Shown here: positions 58,802 through 64,000 of the stretch, piece after piece | Layout of the letters: each line of letters begins with the position of its first letter | Position numbering within the stretch: the stretch's first letter is position 1 | Assembly: GCF_032670585.1 (NCBI RefSeq) | Contig: NZ_JAVQHL010000003.1 | Coordinates: 310,001 to 374,000, forward strand | Direction: 5' to 3' | Source of the DNA: Ostreiculturibacter nitratireducens | GTDB lineage: Bacteria > Pseudomonadota > Alphaproteobacteria > Rhodobacterales > Rhodobacteraceae | Length of the DNA: 64,000 nucleotides | Notes under the pieces: generated by a model | What the model was told of the DNA's origin: nothing | The model's database searches: none | Seen by the model: the letters and a program-made list of their open reading frames with translations, nothing else | Translations under genes and position numbers: made by a program

Positions 58802-59794
58802 ATGAGACCGGGGCCGAGGAACCTGATCACCGACGTGGCGGGGCTGACGGTCGGCAATGCCGAGGATCACGGCATCCGGACCGGGGTCACCGTGCTTCTG
58901 GGCGCGCGGCCATTCGTGTCGGCCGTGCATGTCATGGGCGGTGCGCCCGGCACGCGCGAGACGGACCTCCTGGCCCCCGACAAGCTGGTGCAGGAGGTGG
59001 ATGCGCTGGTCCTCTCCGGCGGTTCGGCCTTCGGGCTGGACGCCGCATCCGGGGTCGCGGACGCTCTTCGCGCCGAGGGGCGTGGTTTCCCGGTGGGCGA
59101 TCAGCTCGTGCCGATCGTGCCGGGGGCGATCCTCTTCGACCTGCTCAACGGAGGCCGGAAGGACTGGGCGGAAAACCCTTACAAGGCTCTCGGGCGGCGG
59201 GCCCTCGATGCGGCATCGGCGGATTTCGCGCTGGGGGCGGCGGGGGCGGGAACCGGCGCGACGACGGACCGGCTGAAGGGCGGCCTCGGCTCGGCCTCGG
59301 CAGTGCTCGATTGCGGGATCACGGTCGGGGCACTGGTCGCGGTCAACGCGCTGGGGTCCGTCACGGTGGGCGACGGGCCGGAATTCTGGGCAGCGCCATG
59401 GGAACTCGGGGCGGAGTTTGGCGGGCTCGGGCCGGCGCGCGGTTTCGTGCCGGGGCTCGAACCCGAGCCCAAGAAGCGGCTCGGCGAGGCGACGACCATA
59501 GCCATCGTCGCGACGGATGCGGCTCTGACGCAGGCCCAGGCGCAAAGGATGGCTACCGCCGCGCATGACGGGATGGCGCGCGCGATCGTACCTTCTCACA
59601 CCCCCTTCGACGGGGACCTCGTTTTTGCGGCGGCAACCGGGGAAAGACCGCTCGCGGACCCTGTGACGGATCCGTTCAGGCTGGGCCATGCGGCGGCCTC
59701 GTGTCTCGCCCGTGCGATCGCGCGCGCGGTCTACGAGGCGGCACCGGCGGAAGGCGACATCGTCCCGGCGTGGCGCGCGCGGTTCAGCCGGTAG
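58802..59794 (+). CDS. P1 family (DmpA-like) peptidase
   Basis: A 330-residue N-terminal-nucleophile-type hydrolase. The N-terminal NLITDVAGLTVGNAEDHGIRTGVTV and LSGGSAFGLDAASGV are family blocks, and KGGLGSAS holds the serine at which these precursors cleave themselves into two chains. DmpA/BapA members release N-terminal D- or beta-amino acids from peptides. No signal peptide. GGAGG lies just before the ATG. Confidence 0.9.
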   Translation: MRPGPRNLITDVAGLTVGNAEDHGIRTGVTVLLGARPFVSAVHVMGGAPGTRETDLLAPDKLVQEVDALVLSGGSAFGLDAASGVADALRAEGRGFPVGDQLVPIVPGAILFDLLNGGRKDWAENPYKALGRRALDAASADFALGAAGAGTGATTDRLKGGLGSASAVLDCGITVGALVAVNALGSVTVGDGPEFWAAPWELGAEFGGLGPARGFVPGLEPEPKKRLGEATTIAIVATDAALTQAQAQRMATAAHDGMARAIVPSHTPFDGDLVFAAATGERPLADPVTDPFRLGHAAASCLARAIARAVYEAAPAEGDIVPAWRARFSR

Positions 59795-59805
59795 GACGCG
59801 GCCCC

Positions 59806-60594
59806 TCAGGGCAGAAGCGCATGCATCAGCGGGCTTTCCGGGTCCTCCAGCCCCTCGATGATGTCGAAGTGGTGCTTGCCCGCCTCGACCGTGACCCGGC
59901 AGGCCCAGGCGTTGCCGAGACGGCGGGCCTGATCCAGGAAGGCGGGGCGTTCGTCCCCGCCGACCCATACGTGAACGCGGGCGCCCCGCCGGGGCGGCAT
60001 GAGCGTGGGGCTTTCCGCGAGCGCATCGGCCGCGTCGAGGCCGAGGTCGGCGTTCATCGCCGTGTGCATCAGGGGCCTGAGGTCCCCGACCGGCGAGATC
60101 GGCACGACGCGCTGCAGTCGTCCGGCGACGTTGTCGGGCAACGCAACGCTCGCCGCGGCCATGCGCGCGGCGAGGTGGCCGCCCGCCGAGTGGCCGCAGA
60201 TCACGATCGGCCCCTCGACCTCGGCCGCCATCGCGGGGAGGGCGCGGAGGATTTCCATCGTGATCTCGGGGATATGCGCGGCGGGGGCCAGCGTGTAGGC
60301 GGGCATCGCGACCGCCCAGCCGCGGGCGAGGGGTCCAGCCGACAGATGCGAGAAGTCCGAGGGCGAAAAGCGCAGCCAGTAGCCCCCGTGGATGAAGACG
60401 ACGAGCCCCTTGGGCGCCGCATCGGGAAGGAAGAGGTCGAACCAGTGCTTGGGGCCAGGTCCGTAGCGCAGGCCGGTCCGTGCCCTCTGGCCCAGTTTCT
60501 CGCGGTAGGCGGCCGCCTTTTCGGCCCAGCGCGCCGGATAGGCGTCTCCACCGGGGATGAATTTCGCGTTTGCGTAGGCTGTATCGTAGTCCAT
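59806..60594 (-). CDS. Kynurenine-formamidase-like alpha/beta hydrolase
   Basis: A 262-residue hydrolase with the oxyanion motif VVFIHGGYWLRF, nucleophile elbow ICGHSAGGHLA, an acid in VGGDERPAF and histidine in AGKHHFDII, a complete triad. The HGGYW motif is characteristic of AFMID-type arylformamidases, but no kynurenine pathway genes are close. It is convergent with the P1 peptidase gene and divergent from the succinate-semialdehyde dehydrogenase gene. Confidence 0.85.
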   Translation of the reverse strand: MDYDTAYANAKFIPGGDAYPARWAEKAAAYREKLGQRARTGLRYGPGPKHWFDLFLPDAAPKGLVVFIHGGYWLRFSPSDFSHLSAGPLARGWAVAMPAYTLAPAAHIPEITMEILRALPAMAAEVEGPIVICGHSAGGHLAARMAAASVALPDNVAGRLQRVVPISPVGDLRPLMHTAMNADLGLDAADALAESPTLMPPRRGARVHVWVGGDERPAFLDQARRLGNAWACRVTVEAGKHHFDIIEGLEDPESPLMHALLP

Positions 60595-60622
60595 CGGTTC
60601 TGCTCCGGTCCCTCAACCCTTC

Positions 60623-60645
60623 CCTCGCGCTGGACATGCGCGAGG
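60623..60645. promoter_or_regulatory. Inverted repeat in hydrolase/gabD divergent promoter region
   Basis: CCTCGCGC and GCGCGAGG, eight-base arms separated by seven bases, midway in the 92-base gap between divergent genes. Could be an operator for either. Confidence 0.35.
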
Positions 60646-60686
60646 TCACATGCTTTGCATCATGCACCAGTCAGAGGGAGGTTCCC

Positions 60687-62165
60687 ATGCTCGATTCCGT
60701 CACAAATCTTTCCGGTCTATTAAAGGACCCTTCGCTTCTGGCAACAAAGGCGTTTGTCGCCGGCGAATGGGTCGATGCCGACGACGGGGCGACCTTCCCC
60801 GTGACCAATCCCGCGCGCGGCGACGTTATCTGCCACGTTCCGGACCTTTCGCGGGTCGAAACGGCCCGCGCGATCGACGCGGCGGCCGCGGCGCAGAAGG
60901 AATGGGCGGCGCGCACCGGCAAGGAGCGGGCTGCCGTCATGCGCCGCTGGTACGACCTGATGATGGCCAACCAAGACGACCTCGGCACGATCCTGACGGC
61001 CGAGATGGGCAAGCCGCTGGCCGAGGCGAAGGGCGAGATCGCCTATGGCGCCTCCTTCATCGAGTGGTTCGGCGAAGAGGCGAAGCGCATCTATGGTGAG
61101 ACGATTCCGGGCCATCAGCGCGACAAGCGCATCACCGTCATTCGTCAGCCGATCGGCGTCGCGGCCTCGATCACGCCATGGAACTTCCCGAACGCGATGA
61201 TCGCGCGGAAGGCCGGCCCGGCGCTGGCCGTGGGCTGCGGCTTCGTCGCGCGCCCCGCGGCGGAAACGCCCCTCTCGGCGCTGGCGATGGCGGTTCTGGG
61301 TGAACGCGCAGGGTTGCCGAAGGGGATCCTGTCGGTCATCACCTCGTCGCGCTCCTCCGACATCGGCAAGGAGTTCTGCGAGAACCCGCTGGTGCGCAAG
61401 CTCACCTTCACCGGCTCGACCGAGGTCGGCCGCATCCTGCTCCGCCAGGCGGCGGACCAGGTCATGAAATGCTCGATGGAGCTTGGCGGCAACGCGCCCT
61501 TTATCGTCTTCGACGACGCGGACCTCGACAAGGCGGTCGAGGGTGCGATGATCTCCAAGTTCCGCAACAACGGCCAGACCTGTGTCTGCGCGAACCGGAT
61601 CTACGTCCAGGCCGGCGTCTACGATGCCTTCGCCGAAAAGCTCGCGGCGGCGGTGAAGCGGCTCAACGTCGGCGACGGCCTCACGTCCGGCGTGGAGACC
61701 GGGCCGCTCATCAATGAAAGCGCGGTGACGAAGGTCGAGGAACATATCGCCGACGTTCTGGCGGGCGGCGGCCAGGTCGTGACCGGCGGCAAGCGGCACG
61801 AGCTTGGCGGCACGTTCTTCGAGCCCACGGTCGTGACCGGCGTGAAGCCCGAGATGAAGGTGTCGCAGGAAGAAACCTTCGGCCCGCTCGCGCCGCTGTT
61901 CCGTTTCGAGACCGAGGAAGAGGTGATCGGCTACGCAAACGACACGATCTTCGGTCTCGCCTCCTATTTCTATGCCCGCGACGTGGGTCGGATCACCCGC
62001 GTGCAAGAGGCGCTGGAATACGGGATGGTCGGCGTGAACACTGGCCTCATCTCGACCGAGGTCGCGCCCTTCGGCGGCGTCAAGCAGTCGGGCCTCGGCC
62101 GGGAAGGCTCCCGCCACGGTGTCGAGGACTATCTGGAGATGAAATACATCTGCCTGTCGGTCTGA
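60687..62165 (+). CDS. gabD: Succinate-semialdehyde dehydrogenase family protein
   Basis: A 492-residue aldehyde dehydrogenase of the SSADH group: PWNFPNAMIARKAGPALAVG, FTGSTEVGRILL, MELGGNAPFIVFDDADLDKA (general base) and NNGQTCVCANR (nucleophile Cys plus the second cysteine used for redox control in GabD). It would oxidise succinate semialdehyde to succinate. The start follows AGAGGGAGG; the frame is open further upstream across the divergent promoter, which I discounted. An intrinsic terminator follows 12 bases downstream. Confidence 0.92.
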   Translation: MLDSVTNLSGLLKDPSLLATKAFVAGEWVDADDGATFPVTNPARGDVICHVPDLSRVETARAIDAAAAAQKEWAARTGKERAAVMRRWYDLMMANQDDLGTILTAEMGKPLAEAKGEIAYGASFIEWFGEEAKRIYGETIPGHQRDKRITVIRQPIGVAASITPWNFPNAMIARKAGPALAVGCGFVARPAAETPLSALAMAVLGERAGLPKGILSVITSSRSSDIGKEFCENPLVRKLTFTGSTEVGRILLRQAADQVMKCSMELGGNAPFIVFDDADLDKAVEGAMISKFRNNGQTCVCANRIYVQAGVYDAFAEKLAAAVKRLNVGDGLTSGVETGPLINESAVTKVEEHIADVLAGGGQVVTGGKRHELGGTFFEPTVVTGVKPEMKVSQEETFGPLAPLFRFETEEEVIGYANDTIFGLASYFYARDVGRITRVQEALEYGMVGVNTGLISTEVAPFGGVKQSGLGREGSRHGVEDYLEMKYICLSV

Positions 62166-62177
62166 CGGCAGGGCGAG

Positions 62178-62209
62178 GCGCGCCGTGCATGACGGCGCGC
62201 TTTTTTTTT
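62178..62209 (+). terminator. Rho-independent terminator of gabD
   Basis: Perfect nine-base stem GCGCGCCGT/ACGGCGCGC, five-base loop, then nine T. The clearest terminator in the window. Confidence 0.92.
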
Positions 62210-62256
62210 GGATTCTCGCCAAGGATTGACGCACGGGAAACGTCATAGTCTCTGTC

Positions 62257-62802
62257 ATGCGCATGGAGACTGCCGACGAGGACCTGGCCCAGGCGGCCGC
62301 CAAGGGAGACCGCGAAGCCTTCGCGGCGCTCCTGTCCCGGCATTACGACCGCATCTTCGGCCTCGCCTTCCGGCTTACCGGCGACCGGGCTGAGGCGGAG
62401 GACCTCGCCCAGGACATCTGCGCGAGCCTGCCCGCGAAGCTTGCGAGCTTTGGCGGAAGGGCAAGGGTCACGACCTGGCTCTACCGCGTCACGGTGAACG
62501 CGGCGCATGACCGCCGCCGACGCCAGGCGGCGCGGACGCGTGCCGCCGACGGCTGGGGCGACTGGGAAATCGCCCGGCGCGCCGAAGCGGAGGAGGCCGC
62601 CAAGGCGCAGGACTGGCTCATCGGGGCGATGCGGGCGCTGACGCCCGAACTGCGCGACACCGTCGCCCTGACACTTGGGGAGGAGATGAGCCAGGCCGAG
62701 GCCGCAGAGGTGCTCGGCGTCTCGGAGGGAACGGTCGCCTGGCGCATGAGCGAGGTGAAGAAGCGGCTCCGCGCGATGGCGCGGGCGGAAGGGATGCCAT
62801 GA
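62257..62802 (+). CDS. ECF-type RNA polymerase sigma factor
   Basis: A 181-residue sigma-70 family protein with only regions 2 and 4. Region 2 is at about residues 20-85 (HYDRIFGLAFRLTGDRAEAE, FGGRARVTTWLYRVTVNAAHD) and region 4 at about 125-175 (MSQAEAAEVLGVSEGTVAWR). It follows a strong terminator, so transcription must start in the 47 bases between; TTGACG at 62226 is visible but no convincing -10. It overlaps the next gene by four bases. That neighbour may be its regulator. Confidence 0.93.
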   Translation: MRMETADEDLAQAAAKGDREAFAALLSRHYDRIFGLAFRLTGDRAEAEDLAQDICASLPAKLASFGGRARVTTWLYRVTVNAAHDRRRRQAARTRAADGWGDWEIARRAEAEEAAKAQDWLIGAMRALTPELRDTVALTLGEEMSQAEAAEVLGVSEGTVAWRMSEVKKRLRAMARAEGMP

Positions 62803-64000
62803 GCGACGATCTGGAAAAGCTGCGCTCCGCCCTTAAGGCGGCCACGCCGGACCCCGATCCGGCCGCGAAGGCCGCCGCGATGGCGCGCGCCATGGAAAGT
62901 TTCGACCGGCACCAAGAATCCGAGGGTGAGGCGCGTCCCATGTCGGACCGTCCGAAAGGGACGGGGTTTCCGACAGGAGTGCTGAAGATGCTCATGAACC
63001 TCACCTCCCGCCCGGCGCTGACTGCCACCGCATCGGTCGCGGCGCTCTGCGTCGGGTTGATCGTCGTCGTGCCCGCGATCCAGAAGGAGCGTCCGGGATC
63101 CGTGGCCGTTCCCGAAGTGGCGGAGACGGCGCGGGAGCGTGCCGCCGATGCTTCGGTCCCGGAAGTCGCCCTTTCGCAGGCTGAACCCGAGCTGCAGACG
63201 GCTCCGGCCGACGAGGAAGCCGCGCAGGCCGATGATGTCCGAACGCTGACGCTTGCCGAACCGGCGCCCGCCCCTGACCCGGCCGCCCCGGCCGCGAAGA
63301 TGGCGGAAGGCCGCGCGGGTGCTCTGGCGGATAGCGACATGGACGTCCGTACCCTGATCGGTTCCGCACCGAAGGCCGATGCCGCCTTCGCCCCGGCGCT
63401 TGCCGAACCGAATACCGAAGTCTTCGCGAACGAAGACGCGAACCCCGTGAAGTCCGTGACCGAGGAACCGGTTTCCACCTTCTCCATCGACGTGGACACG
63501 GCGTCCTATTCGGTCGTCCGCTCCTCGCTGAAGGCCGGCTATCTGCCGCCCGCCGATGCCGTCCGGGTCGAGGAGATGGTGAACTACTTCCCCTACGCCT
63601 ATCCCGCGCCCGAGGCGGACGATGCGCCGTTCCGGCCGAAGGTGAGCGTTGTTCCGACGCCCTGGAACGAGGGAACGCGGCTCGTCCACATCGGCATCCA
63701 GGGACGCTTGCCCGCGCTTGGGGATCGGCCGCCCCTGAACCTCGTGTTCCTGATCGACACCTCGGGCTCGATGCAGGACGCGAACAAGCTGCCGCTGCTG
63801 AAGCAGTCCTTCCGCCTGATGCTGGGCGAGCTGCGCCCCGAGGACGAGGTGGCGATCGTGACCTATGCGGGATCGGCCGGGCAGGTCCTCGCCCCGACCC
63901 CGGCATCCGATCAGGCCGCCATCATGGCCGCGCTCGACCAGCTGGAGGCCGGCGGCTCTACCGCCGGGCAGGAGGGCCTGGAACAGGCCTATGCCGTCGC
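62799..64000 (+). CDS. Membrane-anchored VWA-domain protein (YfbK-like), 3' end outside window
   Basis: The frame is open for 400 codons to the window edge. Residues 1-70 are a charged cytoplasmic segment (MSDDLEKLRSALKAATPDPD) reminiscent of anti-sigma N-termini. One membrane helix is at about 73-94, then an Ala/Pro/Glu-rich linker (95-215). A conserved block STFSIDVDTASYSVVRSSL leads to DAVRVEEMVNYFPYAYP, and a von Willebrand A domain follows with MIDAS D320-T-S-G-S-M and later AGGSTAG. This is the YfbK/VWA family. Translational coupling to the ECF sigma gene suggests that it senses an envelope signal and restrains the sigma factor, by inference. Confidence 0.9.
   Translation, partial: MSDDLEKLRSALKAATPDPDPAAKAAAMARAMESFDRHQESEGEARPMSDRPKGTGFPTGVLKMLMNLTSRPALTATASVAALCVGLIVVVPAIQKERPGSVAVPEVAETARERAADASVPEVALSQAEPELQTAPADEEAAQADDVRTLTLAEPAPAPDPAAPAAKMAEGRAGALADSDMDVRTLIGSAPKADAAFAPALAEPNTEVFANEDANPVKSVTEEPVSTFSIDVDTASYSVVRSSLKAGYLPPADAVRVEEMVNYFPYAYPAPEADDAPFRPKVSVVPTPWNEGTRLVHIGIQGRLPALGDRPPLNLVFLIDTSGSMQDANKLPLLKQSFRLMLGELRPEDEVAIVTYAGSAGQVLAPTPASDQAAIMAALDQLEAGGSTAGQEGLEQAYAV

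Noticed and set aside
62221..62256. ECF-type autoregulated promoter (GGAAAC…GTC) before the sigma gene
   Set aside because: The two elements are too close together for -35/-10 spacing, and no good -10 follows TTGACG.
1..64000. CRISPR arrays, insertion sequences, prophage, tRNA or rRNA genes
   Set aside because: No regularly spaced repeats, transposase or phage genes or tRNA-like cloverleaf were seen; base composition is even along the window.

Overview
The window is uniformly GC-rich, densely coded alphaproteobacterial DNA. Its gene content points to a member of the Rhodobacterales (Roseobacter/Paracoccus-type Rhodobacteraceae): a tpa-tauR-xsc taurine locus with TauR-type operator repeats, a DUF1523-like protein, a two-domain ALDH16 and an N-type ATPase. 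I cannot name a genus. I saw no tRNA, rRNA, insertion sequence, prophage or CRISPR array, and no gene-free stretch longer than about 300 bases.

Region 1 (1-14.2 kb) is a taurine dissimilation locus. TauABC imports taurine. Tpa transaminates it to sulfoacetaldehyde. Xsc splits that into sulfite and acetyl phosphate. AckA takes acetyl phosphate to acetate with ATP gain, SoeABC oxidises sulfite, and a TauE/SafE-type permease exports a sulfur anion. The MocR-type regulator TauR sits between tpa and xsc. Four pairs of a 10-bp direct repeat (CTGG[A/C]CYTA-type) lie in front of tauA, tpa, xsc and tauR; the tauR pair points the wrong way and abuts the tauR start codon.

Region 2 (14.2-34 kb) looks like a low-oxygen/stress island. 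It holds a BON-domain protein, archease-RtcB, a PEBP protein, a PRPP synthetase paralogue, an APH-like protein, an alpha/beta hydrolase, CapA, PolX, a CNNM/CBS protein, a Cu(I) P-type ATPase, a complete nine-gene N-ATPase operon and a small cytochrome c. FNR/FixK-like TTGA-N6-TCAA palindromes stand in the divergent promoters at 15.0, 19.6 and 34.1 kb. At several of these a TAnnnT -10 element sits exactly where a class II FNR promoter would place it.

Region 3 (34-47 kb) has an L,D-transpeptidase lipoprotein, a cupin and an orphan peptide-type binding protein, panBC and an M20 hydrolase. It then has a tight co-directional operon I cannot assign to any known system (40.3-46.9 kb): a coiled-coil protein, an unknown protein, a probable 36-residue small protein, an AAA+ ATPase, another unknown protein and two small membrane proteins. 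This is the best candidate for an undescribed system.

Region 4 (47-64 kb) has deoC with a bacterial ALDH16 behind a palindromic operator, and a creatinase with a strongly structured leader. A Dpp-type ABC transporter lacking a binding protein and an aldehyde dehydrogenase are divergent from it. Next come a YtfJ/YtfI-like pair behind another FNR-like palindrome, an SDR, a P1 peptidase, a kynurenine-formamidase-like hydrolase, a succinate-semialdehyde dehydrogenase with a clear intrinsic terminator, and an ECF sigma factor translationally coupled to a membrane-anchored VWA protein that runs off the end of the window.
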